The notes beneath the pieces are model-generated. The model ran no database searches. It was not told the DNA's origin and was given only the letters and a program-made list of their open reading frames with translations. The position numbers and the translations under genes are program-made. A stretch of 64,000 bases of DNA from Actinoplanes sp. TBRC 11911 (lineage in GTDB: Bacteria; Actinomycetota; Actinomycetes; Mycobacteriales; Micromonosporaceae), in contig NZ_JABBNC010000039.1 of assembly GCF_012933445.1 (NCBI RefSeq), positions 36,997 through 100,996 on the forward strand, given 5' to 3'. Below, piece by piece: positions 15,108 to 23,258 of this stretch. Position 1 is the stretch's first letter; the number at the start of each line of letters is the position of its first letter.

Positions 15108-15645
15108 ACGAGTAAGTCCTAAGCCGAGTCAGTGGCCGCAGGCGAGTCAGCGGCCGCAGGCGATCAACGATCTGATCGCCGTCCGTCCGCCAGCCCCCCG
15201 CCACCCCCTCTCGCATATCAGACATTTCCTGAAATTTGTGAGATCGGCTGGGCCACCGGACGGGCGGGCTCAGCGCGCGGCCTCGCGGCGCTTCCATTCC
15301 GTGAGACAGGCGACCGCCTGCTGAGACCGCGCCCGCATCATGGACCCACCGTCCACGATGCGGGACTGACGTCCATTGTGGAGAATATTTTTGTCACATA
15401 ACGAGGCTTTCGCCCGCCAGACTTCTCCGGCCGAATGTGAACCTTGGAGAGTTTATGGCTCGCATGTGGGCGCAACTCTCCAAGGTTCACAAAAATCCAT
15501 GATGTGACCGCAGTGTCCACATAGCGGGACCGCCCAGCCGCGCACGGATCACCACAGCGCCTCAGCTCTGGCACCACCGCGCCACTGGCCACACCGCGAC
15601 CAGGTCACTCGCCGCCTACCACCACGGTTAGAACTTACTTGTCTA
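15105..15645. repeat. 541-bp intergenic unit bounded by 18-bp inverted repeats
   Basis: TAGACGAGTAAGTCCTAA at 15105-15122 and the reverse complement of 15628-15645, TAGACAAGTAAGTTCTAA, match at 16 of 18 positions. Each repeat begins with the TAG stop of its flanking gene (USP on plus, the 49-aa ORF on minus). Between them are no convincing genes, an AT-rich dyad GACATTTCCTGAAATTTG at 15221-15238, and hairpin element A. It resembles a small non-autonomous element or an unusual shared terminator. No target duplication is obvious. Confidence 0.6.
15371..15530 (+). repeat. Dispersed hairpin element, copy A
   Basis: A 160-bp intergenic element. Its core is a perfect 17-bp inverted repeat: GTGAACCTTGGAGAGTT at 15437-15453 and AACTCTCCAAGGTTCAC at 15474-15490, around a 20-base loop. 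The ends are GTCCATTGTGG (15371) and GTCCACATAGCGGGAC (15515-15530). The reverse complement of 29774-29934 aligns over its whole length at roughly 70% by eye, almost without gaps. It may be a mobile-element relic, a structured RNA or a terminator. Confidence 0.75.
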
Positions 15646-15792
15646 GAGCATCGGGGTGCTCTGGTCCAGGCCGAGCAGGTCACGGCCGGCGATCTCGCGC
15701 GCGGTCCGGGTGTTGAGCAGCTGGGACACGACGCTGGCCGGGACGGCGTTCACCAGCGACATGGTGACCGTCGTCGGCACCGACATCACCAT
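15643..15792 (-). CDS. 49-aa ORF coupled to the kinase gene
   Basis: An ORF of 49 codons, MVMSVPTTVTMSLVNAVPAS and onward, ending LLGLDQSTPML. It starts 7 bases inside the 3' end of the Ser/Thr kinase gene; a second ATG at 15786 would give a one-base TGATG overlap. Both arrangements suggest translational coupling. No family recognised. The stop is the first codon of the 18-bp inverted repeat, so the C-terminus may have been created by insertion. It could be a kinase partner, a peptide precursor, or the remnant of a longer gene. Confidence 0.4.
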   Translation of the reverse strand: MVMSVPTTVTMSLVNAVPASVVSQLLNTRTAREIAGRDLLGLDQSTPML

Positions 15793-16712
15793 CTGCGTTC
15801 TGATGCCCGCCGATCGGGGTTAGCGCGGCCGGTGGGCGCGTCGATCCACTCCGCCATGGGCGCCGGCTCGATGCCGCCCATCGGCACGTAGACGCGGGCG
15901 TCCACCGCTTCGGCCAGCACCAGCGCCGCGACCAGCGCGGTGGGCCGGTCGTCCGGATGCCGGTTCAGGCAGAGCCGGCACAGCGCGGCCACCTCCGGCG
16001 CGAGATCGTCGATGGGCGGCAGCGGGTCCGGTTCCTCGTTGCACGCGGCCCGCACCATCCCCGTCGGAGTCTCGGCGCGCCACGGCAGCCGCCCGGACAG
16101 GCACTGGTAGAGCAGGGTGCCGAGGGCGAACATGTCGGCCGCCGGGGTGGCCGGGCTGCCCTCGAAACGTTCCGGGGCGACGTAGGCCGGCGCGCCCATC
16201 ACCATCCCGTCCGGGTCGGGGTCGCGGGCGCCGATCGCGGCCGCGATGCCGAAGTCGAGCACCTTCGCGCCGGCCGGGGTCAGCATGATGTTGGCCGGCT
16301 TGATGTCGCGGTGCACGACCTGCTCGGCGTGCGCGGCCGCGAGCGCCGCCGCCACCTCCGCGCCGATCCGGGCCGCGATCCGCCAGTCCAGCGGCCCGGC
16401 CCGCAGGTGCGTGCTGAGCGTCTGCCCGTCCACCAGCTCCATCACGATGTACGGGACGTCGTGACAGGCGCCCCGGGAGGTCCCGAAATCGTGCACGCCG
16501 GCCACGTTCGGGTGCGCGAGGCGCGCGGCCGAGCGGGCCTCGGTGCGAATCAGGTCCACCCCGGCCTCGCCGAGCGTGCCCTCCACCGCCGGTGCCATGA
16601 TCTTGACGGCCACCGGGCGGTCCAGCACCCGGTCGTGGCCCTGCCAGACCTCGGACATGCCACCCACCCCGATACGGCGGACGAGTTGATAGCGGCCGGC
16701 CAGCGTCTGCAT
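15786..16712 (-). CDS. Soluble PknB-type Ser/Thr protein kinase
   Basis: A 308-residue protein consisting almost wholly of a Hanks-type kinase domain. IGVGGMSEVW is the glycine loop, VAVKIM the ATP lysine, VVHRDIKPANIML the catalytic loop, VLDFGIA the DFG segment and YVAPERF the APE motif. There is no transmembrane segment or PASTA/sensor domain, so it is cytosolic and its input must come from partner proteins. ATG 16712 is chosen because the kinase fold starts there (MQTLAGRYQLVRRIG). No Shine-Dalgarno is visible, so translation may be leaderless. It is divergent from the ureohydrolase gene. Confidence 0.9.
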   Translation of the reverse strand: MQTLAGRYQLVRRIGVGGMSEVWQGHDRVLDRPVAVKIMAPAVEGTLGEAGVDLIRTEARSAARLAHPNVAGVHDFGTSRGACHDVPYIVMELVDGQTLSTHLRAGPLDWRIAARIGAEVAAALAAAHAEQVVHRDIKPANIMLTPAGAKVLDFGIAAAIGARDPDPDGMVMGAPAYVAPERFEGSPATPAADMFALGTLLYQCLSGRLPWRAETPTGMVRAACNEEPDPLPPIDDLAPEVAALCRLCLNRHPDDRPTALVAALVLAEAVDARVYVPMGGIEPAPMAEWIDAPTGRANPDRRASERRW

Positions 16713-16764
16713 GGGGGTCGCGGTACCCGGCCGCCGTGCGGGACAAACGCTGTAGGGTGCGCGC

Positions 16765-17766
16765 GTGAGCATGTATGGCCCTGATTACACGTTCCTCGGC
16801 GTGCCCCGATGTTCCCTCGATGACGCGTCCACCTACGCCGACGCGGACGTGGTCATCCTCGGCGCGCCGTTCGACGGCGGCACCTCACACCGCCCCGGCG
16901 CCCGCTTCGGACCGCAGGTCATCCGCGGTACCGACTACCTGCCGCACGACGGTTCCCGGCCGCACCTGGCGATGCGCGTCGATGCCCTCGGCGAGGACCT
17001 GACGGTCAAGGACGCCGGCGATCTCGAGGTGTACAGCGGCGAGATCCAGCGCAGTGTCGCCACGATCGAGGAGGCCGTGGGAACGGTCGCGCGTAACGGT
17101 GCGATCCCGCTGATCCTGGGCGGCGACCACACGGTCACCTGGCCGGACGTCACCGGCGTCGCGTCGCAGCACGGCGCCGGCCGGATCTCGGTCATCCATT
17201 TCGACGCGCACGCCGACACCGGCGACATCGAGTTCGGCTCGCTGTACGGGCACGGCCAGCCGATGCGCCGGCTGATCGAGTCCGGTGCGGTGCGCGGCGA
17301 CCGGTTCCTGCAGGTGGGGCTGCGCGGCTACTGGCCCGGCCCGGACGTCCTGCACTGGATGGCCGAGCAGGGCATGAACTCGTTCCACATGAGCGAGATC
17401 GTCGAGAAAGGCCTGGACGCGGTGCTGAACCGGGCCTTCGAGATCGCCCTGGACGACTGCGACGGGGTTTTCCTGTCGGTCGACATCGACGTCTGCGATC
17501 CCGGCCACGCGCCCGGTACCGGCACCCCCGAGCCGGGTGGCCTCACCGCCCGCCAGCTGCTCGACGCGGTCTCCCGGATCTGTCACGAGCTGCCGGTCGT
17601 CGGGATGGACATCGTCGAGGTGTCGCCGCCGTTCGACCACGCCGAGATCACCGCGATGCTCGGCAACCGGGTCGTCCTGGAGGCGCTGTCCGGCATGGCC
17701 CGCCGCCGCAAGGACTCCGGCGGCCCGCCCTGGAAGAGGTCGACGCCGCTGCTGGAGGGCCGGTGA
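16765..17766 (+). CDS. Agmatinase/ureohydrolase-family enzyme
   Basis: A 333-residue member of the arginase-agmatinase family. The binuclear manganese ligands are all present: GGDHTVTWP, FDAHADTGD and SVDIDVCDPGHAPGTGTPEP. These enzymes hydrolyse guanidino compounds such as agmatine, guanidinobutyrate or guanidinopropionate to urea and an amine; the exact substrate is not readable. GTG 16765 starts the protein. The stop overlaps the M20 peptidase start as GTGA, so the two work in one operon, probably in catabolism of a guanidino or amino-acid derivative. Confidence 0.88.
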   Translation: MSMYGPDYTFLGVPRCSLDDASTYADADVVILGAPFDGGTSHRPGARFGPQVIRGTDYLPHDGSRPHLAMRVDALGEDLTVKDAGDLEVYSGEIQRSVATIEEAVGTVARNGAIPLILGGDHTVTWPDVTGVASQHGAGRISVIHFDAHADTGDIEFGSLYGHGQPMRRLIESGAVRGDRFLQVGLRGYWPGPDVLHWMAEQGMNSFHMSEIVEKGLDAVLNRAFEIALDDCDGVFLSVDIDVCDPGHAPGTGTPEPGGLTARQLLDAVSRICHELPVVGMDIVEVSPPFDHAEITAMLGNRVVLEALSGMARRRKDSGGPPWKRSTPLLEGR

Positions 17767-18836
17767 GCTCGTACGAAGACCGGCTCGCGGCGTTAGTCGC
17801 GATCCCCTCCACGTCCGACCGGCCGGCCGATCTGGCGCGCGCTCTCGATTTCGTCCTGGCCGAGATCGGGACCGACTTCCCGGTACGCCGGTACTCCTCC
17901 AACGGCAAGCCCAGCGCGCTGGTGCACGCCGGGGACGGCCCGTTCCGGGTGATCCTGAACGCGCACCTGGACGTGGTGCCGGGCGCCCCGGCCCAGTTCG
18001 CGGCCCGGCGCGACGGCGACCGGCTCTACGGGCGCGGCACCCAGGACATGAAGGCCGCCGCGCTGGCGATGGTCGACGCGTTCCGGGCCACCGCCGGCAC
18101 GCTCGGCTATCCGGTCGCGTTGCAGCTGGTCACCGACGAGGAGGTGGGCGGGTTCGACGGCACCGCGCACCAGATCGCCGCCGGGGTGCGGGCCGGTTTC
18201 GTGGTCATCGGCGAGTACAGCGACCTGCGGGTGGTGACCGCGTCCAAGGGGATCTGCATGGCGATGCTGACCGCCTCCGGGAGCGCCGCCCACGCCGCGT
18301 ACCCGTGGCTGGGGTCGAACGCGCTGCTCACGCTGATCGCCGGCATCGACCGGCTGATGCGGCGATACCCGGTGCCGGCGGCCGAGGCGTGGACCACGAC
18401 CGTGAACGTGGCCCGCGTCGAGACGCCGAACACCGCCACGAACCAGGTTCCGGCGTCCGCCACGGCGTTCCTGGACATTCGTTTCCCGCCGGGCGACACC
18501 GACTTCCACGGTCGTACGCCGTCGCAGGTCGCCGATCATCTCAGCGCGGTGGCGGGGCTGCCGGCCGAGGTGGCGGCGCTGGGCCAGCCGCACGAGACGT
18601 CCCCGGACAACCCGTTGCTGGCCTCGTTGCGGGCGGCGCTGACCGGGGCGGGCGGCCCGGGCACCACGATGCGCAAGCACGGCGCCTCGGACAGCCGCCA
18701 CTACCACGCGGCCGGGGTGGACACGGTGATCTGCGGGCCGGGCGGCAACGGTCAGCACGGGCCGGACGAGTACGTCGATCTGACGTCCGTCGAGGCGTAC
18801 CGGAACGCCTTGATCGCCTTTCTGCGGTCTAGCTGA
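17763..18836 (+). CDS. M20-family metallopeptidase/deacylase (ArgE/DapE-like)
   Basis: A 357-residue M20 peptidase. The metal ligands are LNAHLDVVPG (His, Asp), GRGTQDMK (bridging Asp), VTDEEVGG (catalytic and ligand Glu) and C-terminal GQHGPDEYV (His). A dimerisation lid domain occupies the middle. The family removes N-acyl groups or cleaves dipeptides with two zinc ions. It is coupled to the ureohydrolase by GTGA, so it may prepare or finish the same substrate. Its 3' end overlaps the response-regulator gene by 8 bases, tail to tail. Confidence 0.88.
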   Translation: MSSYEDRLAALVAIPSTSDRPADLARALDFVLAEIGTDFPVRRYSSNGKPSALVHAGDGPFRVILNAHLDVVPGAPAQFAARRDGDRLYGRGTQDMKAAALAMVDAFRATAGTLGYPVALQLVTDEEVGGFDGTAHQIAAGVRAGFVVIGEYSDLRVVTASKGICMAMLTASGSAAHAAYPWLGSNALLTLIAGIDRLMRRYPVPAAEAWTTTVNVARVETPNTATNQVPASATAFLDIRFPPGDTDFHGRTPSQVADHLSAVAGLPAEVAALGQPHETSPDNPLLASLRAALTGAGGPGTTMRKHGASDSRHYHAAGVDTVICGPGGNGQHGPDEYVDLTSVEAYRNALIAFLRSS

Positions 18837-19245
18837 GCAGCTTGCGGACCCGGCGCAGGAGCTCGGCCGGGTGGAACGGCTTGACCATGTAGTCGTCGGC
18901 GCCCACGGTGCGCCCGAGGTCGATGTCGACCTGCCGGTCGAGCCCGCTGAGCATGAGCACCGGGATCCGCGCGGTCTGCGCCGACGACTGCAGCTCGTAG
19001 CAGACGCTGAGGCCGTCCATCCCGGGCATCACCACGTCGAGGATCACCATGTCGGGCTGCTCGGACTGGATCATCCGCAGCGCGGACCTGCCGTTGTCCG
19101 TGGTGATCGCGTGGAAGCCCGCGGCCTGAAGCTTGACGGCGATGACGTCGCGGGTCTGCTCGTCGTCGTCGGCGACCAGGATGGTGGGTTCGGCGAGTCC
19201 GAGCGCCCAGTAGTCGAGGGGGGCCGGGCTGGTGAACGTGAGCAC
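18829..19245 (-). CDS. Single-domain response regulator
   Basis: A 138-residue protein: a 20-residue lead followed by one receiver domain. The acidic pocket is VADDDEQ, the phospho-acceptor Asp70 lies in MVILDVVMPGMDG, and Lys122 is in ADDYMVKPF. No output domain follows, so it acts by protein contact, as in CheY-like or phosphorelay proteins. GTG 19245 was chosen because AGGAG precedes it with good spacing; an open frame continues upstream but has no family similarity. No partner histidine kinase is in the window. Confidence 0.88.
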   Translation of the reverse strand: MLTFTSPAPLDYWALGLAEPTILVADDDEQTRDVIAVKLQAAGFHAITTDNGRSALRMIQSEQPDMVILDVVMPGMDGLSVCYELQSSAQTARIPVLMLSGLDRQVDIDLGRTVGADDYMVKPFHPAELLRRVRKLLS

Positions 19246-19506
19246 TTTTTCTCCTGACGCCGCGCGGTTCCGGAAGCGCAGCCACCATCGGCGCTGCGAC
19301 CCGGCAGCGGAGGAAAGCGCCGGTTGCGGATCGGTTGCCCGGCGTCCGGACAGCGAAATGGCGGAGCCCGTTCCTTGTGGGAAGGACCCCGCCACTGACG
19401 GTGCGGCCGTTTACCGCGCACACCTGGCGTCAATCGACCAAGCTAATCGACCAAGATCCAGAAGTCCGGGGACCCCGGCCGGAAGTGACACCTCTCTCAA
19501 TGGCCG

Positions 19507-20163
19507 TCAGGCCTTGACGCCGCCCAGGCCGGCGATCGACAGGAACTCGGCCCTGGTACGCGCGTCCTCGCGCACCGCGCCGAGCAGGGTCGAGGTGACC
19601 GTGCGCGACCCGACCGCCTGCACCCCGCGCAGCGTCATGCACATGTGCTCGGCCTCGATGACCACACCCACGCCGCGCGGCGACAGATGGGTGTCCAGCC
19701 AGCCCGCCACCTGCTTGGTGAGGCGTTCCTGCACCTGCGCACGCTGCGCGAACAGCTCGACCACCCGGGCCAGCTTCGACAGCCCGAGGATGCGCTCGCC
19801 GGGCAGGTAGCCCACGTGCGCCACGCCGACGAACGGCAGCAGGTGGTGCTCGCACACCGACCGGATCGGGATCGACCGGGCCACCACGAGCTCGTCGTAG
19901 CCCTCGTCGTTGGGGAACGTGGTCAGCGCGAAGTCACGCGGCGTGAGTAACTCGGCGTAGGCCCGCGCCATCCGCCCGGGCGTCTCGGCCAGCGACTCGG
20001 ACGTGACGTCCAGCCCGAGCGCCTCCAGGAAGGCGGCCGCGGCACGCTCCGCCGCCCCCAGGTCTCGGACGCCCTGCTCGGCGGTCACCCGCTCGGCCGT
20101 GCGGCCGGGGCTGTCGAGCCCCACCGGCTCGTCGGGCACCACACGTTCGGCCTGAATCGTCAT
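19507..20163 (-). CDS. folE: GTP cyclohydrolase I
   Basis: A 218-residue FolE. Zinc ligands are the Cys and His in SVCEHHLLPF and the Cys in EHMCMTLRGV; GERILGLSKLARVVELFAQR and STLLGAVRED are further family blocks. It converts GTP to dihydroneopterin triphosphate, the first step of folate or other pteridine synthesis. No other folate gene is adjacent, so it may be a second copy or serve a different pterin. ATG 20163 is favoured by GAGGAG upstream; ATG 20199 would add 12 residues. It is divergent from a SufR-like regulator. Confidence 0.93.
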   Translation of the reverse strand: MTIQAERVVPDEPVGLDSPGRTAERVTAEQGVRDLGAAERAAAAFLEALGLDVTSESLAETPGRMARAYAELLTPRDFALTTFPNDEGYDELVVARSIPIRSVCEHHLLPFVGVAHVGYLPGERILGLSKLARVVELFAQRAQVQERLTKQVAGWLDTHLSPRGVGVVIEAEHMCMTLRGVQAVGSRTVTSTLLGAVREDARTRAEFLSIAGLGGVKA

Positions 20164-20255
20164 CGGGGGGCTCCTCGGGGTCGGCTCGGACAGCGTCATC
20201 GTGCACCTTTTGCGGGAGCAATTTCAATAGCGCTCGTTGGTGATATTCTGCGCAC
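20164..20255. promoter_or_regulatory. Divergent promoter of folE and the SufR-like regulator
   Basis: The 92-base gap contains AT-rich sequence near 20220-20250 with an imperfect dyad CAATAGCGCTCGTTG, a plausible site for the regulator encoded to its right. Position and symmetry are seen; function is inferred. Confidence 0.35.
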
Positions 20256-20849
20256 ATGCCGGACCGCTGGGACACCGTGGCGACACTGGTGGATCCCTCA
20301 CGCCGCGCCTTGTTCGACTACGTGCGGCGCCAGGACCACCCGGTCGGCCGCGAGGAGGCGGCCGGCGCCACCGGCGTCACCCGCGGCCTGGCCGCCTTCC
20401 ACCTGGACAAGCTGGTCGACGCCGGCCTGCTGACCGCGCGGTACGAGGCGCCGGCCGGCCCCCGCGGCCGCGGCCGCACCCCGAAGGTCTACGAGGGCGC
20501 CGCCGACGTCATGGTGACGATCCCGGAGCGCCGCGACGCCTTGATCGCCGACGTGCTGGCCGAGGCCTACCTGCGCCAGGAGGATCCGCGCGCGGCCGCG
20601 CACCGCCTGGGCGCCGAGCACGCCGTCGGCGACCTGGCCGCCCTCGGTTTCGAGCCCCGCCCCGACGGCGACCTGATCGCCCTGGACAACTGCCCGTTCC
20701 ATGCCCTGACCGCCCGGCACGGCCCGCTGATCTGCGACATCGCCCTGAATTTCGTCAAGGGCATGACCGACGGCGACCCCACCCACGAGGCGCTGCCGTC
20801 CCCGCTGCCGGCCGGCTGCTGCGTGGCGGTCCGGACGACGTCCGGCTAG
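20256..20849 (+). CDS. SufR-like HTH regulator with cysteine cluster
   Basis: A 197-residue regulator. The N-terminal winged helix includes VDPSRRALFDYVRR and GVTRGLAAFHLDKLVDAGLL. The C-terminal part has NCPFHALTARHGPLIC followed by GCCVAVR, the spacing of cysteines seen in SufR-type regulators that sense through an iron-sulfur cluster. It therefore probably responds to iron, oxidants or nitric oxide. It is divergent from folE, an unusual pairing that suggests redox control of pterin synthesis. The final 4 bases overlap the convergent membrane-protein gene. Confidence 0.75.
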   Translation: MPDRWDTVATLVDPSRRALFDYVRRQDHPVGREEAAGATGVTRGLAAFHLDKLVDAGLLTARYEAPAGPRGRGRTPKVYEGAADVMVTIPERRDALIADVLAEAYLRQEDPRAAAHRLGAEHAVGDLAALGFEPRPDGDLIALDNCPFHALTARHGPLICDIALNFVKGMTDGDPTHEALPSPLPAGCCVAVRTTSG

Positions 20850-23239
20850 TTGGCGGCCGGGGCGTCTCCGGTGAGCTGGAAGATGGTGACGCCCGGGGCC
20901 TGGTAGAAGACGTGCCAGTCCGGGGACGCGCGCATCGCCGAGTCCAGGGCCGCCATCGTGCCCGGCGGCTCGGTGCCGAAGTAGTCCGTGTACCGGGCCA
21001 TCGCCTGGCTGACCACCAGGTAGTTCGTGTCATAGTGCAGATTCCGGATATATGACTCGATGTCGGGCAGGCGGGCGGCGCTCAGCGAGCCGGTGAACTC
21101 CGGGTCCCCCACCAGCGCGATGTCCACGTCGACGTGGCCCCGGTTGAACGACCCGTAGTTGGCGGTCAGCTTCGTCGGGAAGTTCGGGGCGACCAGCACC
21201 AGACCCGAATCGGGCCGCGCGTGCGCGTAGAAATACTCCGCCGCGTCGATGTCGGTGGCGCTCATCTGATGCACGTACACCTGGCCCTGAAGCCCTTGCA
21301 GCCCGGCGAGCATGATGGCCGCCAGCAGCGCCCCGGACGCCAGCATCGCGGGCACACCCCAGCGGTCGCGGACCCGGCGGATCAAGCCCACCCAGATCGT
21401 GCCGACCAGCAGCGCCACGAACGGGATCGAGAACGCGAACACCCGGTAGATCGCCTCGCCGCCGTAGTTCCCGGCGATCAGCGTGGTCAACGGCAGGAAC
21501 GCGAGCAACGCCGGCAACGCGACCCGGCCCAGCCGTTTACGGGCCAGGAACACCGCGCCGAGCGCCGCGAGCCACACGCCGATCGCCAGCACCCGCGACA
21601 CCTCGGCGGAGAACGCCTGCTCCGGCGTGCCCCAGCTGTTCGCGTTGCCTTCCGCGTTGGCCAGGACGTCCAGCGAGAAGATGCTGTACTGGCTGTCCAC
21701 CGAGGCGAGCCGCGGCGCCACGAACGCGACCACCACGAGGATCAGCGCGCCCGCCAGCCACCGCGGCCGCAACACCCCGAGCAGCGCGAACACGACCACC
21801 GGCACCAGCATCATGAACGGGCTGAGCTGATGCGACACGGTGATCGCGGCGAACACCGCGGTGGCGCCCAGGCCGGCCCACATCCGGGCGCGCGGGGCGA
21901 CGTCCGGCATGTCCGGCATCCCGCGCAGCACCCAGCCCCGGAACCGCCAGAACCGGCCGGTGAACGCCGGCGGGGTCACCAGCAGCCAGCGCAGCACGAT
22001 CACCCAGAAGCCGAGCATCAGCGGATACACGAAGGCCTGCGGCGAGAAGTACGCGATGTCGACCCACATGGTGATCTGCATGAGCAGCACGCCCAGGGCC
22101 AGCACCCGCCGGTCCCGGGTGAACTGCCGCAGCAGCGCCGCCGTCAGCAGCGAGTTCACCAGCGTGAAGAACAGCTGCGACCAGGCCGCGAACGACAGCG
22201 CGTCCAGCCCGGACACGTGCGACAGCATCGCCACGACCGCGAAGAACCCGGGCCACTGCTGGTAGATGTCGTTCGAGGCGAGCAGGTGCCCGTTGTCGCG
22301 CAGCAGGTCGACCACGCCGATGTGTTTGTACGTCCAGGCGTACTCGACGGTGCCGTCCAGCAGCGGCACCGTGGCCTGCATGATCACCGGCACCGCGACC
22401 AGGACGCCGGTCAGCACCCAGGGCCGGGCGCGTCCGACCACCTCGACGGCGAACCCGATGAGCAGCAGGATCACGCCGACGACGAACGGCACGCCGAGCG
22501 ACGACGTGAACCCGTACACGCCGACCTGCCCGGGTTGCAGCCGGGCCAGCGAGACGATCCACAGGCCGAGCCCGGCGGCCAGCGTCACGAACGGGATGGT
22601 GGCCAGCAGCCGGCCGTTGTCCACGTTGCGGTGCGGCGGTCCGGTGCGGCCGAGGATCACCGGGACGCCCGCGCGGCTGAGCCGGGCGAACTGCAGCCCC
22701 GAGCCGATCAGCGTGCCCGCGGCCAGCACCGCGATGACGGCGAACGGCTGCCACGTGTGCGTCCACAGGCTCAGCACCGCGGCACCCGTCACCGCCGTCA
22801 GGCTCCCGAGCACCGCCAGCGCCCAGGACAGCAGCCGGCTGCGCACGTTGGCGACCGACATCAGAGCCGCGCCGGGCCCGAACACCGCGAACACCAATTC
22901 CAGGACCAGCTGTACGGTGTCCTGGCGCGCCACCAGGCCGGCGATCCCGGCACCCGCGGCGAGCACGCCCACCAGCGCGAACTCGGGCCGGTGATCGGAG
23001 AGCGGGGCGGGCACCTCGGTGGTCCGGCCGACGTCCGGCGGTGCGGGCAGGGCCCGGGTGACCGGCTCGTCGACGGGCGTGGCCGGGATGACCGCGGTCC
23101 GCTCGCCCACTTCGAGCGAGGCGGTCACGTCCTTGTCCGCCAGCGGCAGCGTGGCCGTCTTCTCCGGGTCGGCCGCGTCCAGCCGCAGGGTCGTGTCCGC
23201 CTCGGCGGTCGACGGCCTGCCGGTAGAGCTTTGTCGCAT
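20846..23239 (-). CDS. Large polytopic membrane protein of a glycan operon
   Basis: A 797-residue protein. Residues 1-90 are hydrophilic and Thr/Pro-rich, then about 14 transmembrane segments to roughly 690, then an extracytoplasmic C-terminal region of about 110 residues. The layout resembles GT-C-type glycosyltransferases or O-antigen-like membrane enzymes that use lipid-linked sugars on the outer face. I see no definite catalytic motif and do not assign a reaction. It is the last gene of an operon with three GT2 glycosyltransferases (19-base gap), so it likely completes or exports a surface polysaccharide. Confidence 0.7.
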   Translation of the reverse strand: MRQSSTGRPSTAEADTTLRLDAADPEKTATLPLADKDVTASLEVGERTAVIPATPVDEPVTRALPAPPDVGRTTEVPAPLSDHRPEFALVGVLAAGAGIAGLVARQDTVQLVLELVFAVFGPGAALMSVANVRSRLLSWALAVLGSLTAVTGAAVLSLWTHTWQPFAVIAVLAAGTLIGSGLQFARLSRAGVPVILGRTGPPHRNVDNGRLLATIPFVTLAAGLGLWIVSLARLQPGQVGVYGFTSSLGVPFVVGVILLLIGFAVEVVGRARPWVLTGVLVAVPVIMQATVPLLDGTVEYAWTYKHIGVVDLLRDNGHLLASNDIYQQWPGFFAVVAMLSHVSGLDALSFAAWSQLFFTLVNSLLTAALLRQFTRDRRVLALGVLLMQITMWVDIAYFSPQAFVYPLMLGFWVIVLRWLLVTPPAFTGRFWRFRGWVLRGMPDMPDVAPRARMWAGLGATAVFAAITVSHQLSPFMMLVPVVVFALLGVLRPRWLAGALILVVVAFVAPRLASVDSQYSIFSLDVLANAEGNANSWGTPEQAFSAEVSRVLAIGVWLAALGAVFLARKRLGRVALPALLAFLPLTTLIAGNYGGEAIYRVFAFSIPFVALLVGTIWVGLIRRVRDRWGVPAMLASGALLAAIMLAGLQGLQGQVYVHQMSATDIDAAEYFYAHARPDSGLVLVAPNFPTKLTANYGSFNRGHVDVDIALVGDPEFTGSLSAARLPDIESYIRNLHYDTNYLVVSQAMARYTDYFGTEPPGTMAALDSAMRASPDWHVFYQAPGVTIFQLTGDAPAAN

Positions 23240-23258
23240 GTAGATCTGCCCCTCCGAT

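Noticed and set aside
15454..15490. Conserved peptide MARMWAQLSKV encoded by the loop of copies A and C
   Set aside because: The frame is open only briefly, copy B breaks it with a stop, and conservation is explained by the palindrome and loop.
15643..16712. Kinase plus small ORF as a lanthipeptide (class III/IV) system
   Set aside because: The kinase has no lyase or cyclase domain, and the 49-aa ORF has no Ser/Cys-rich core.
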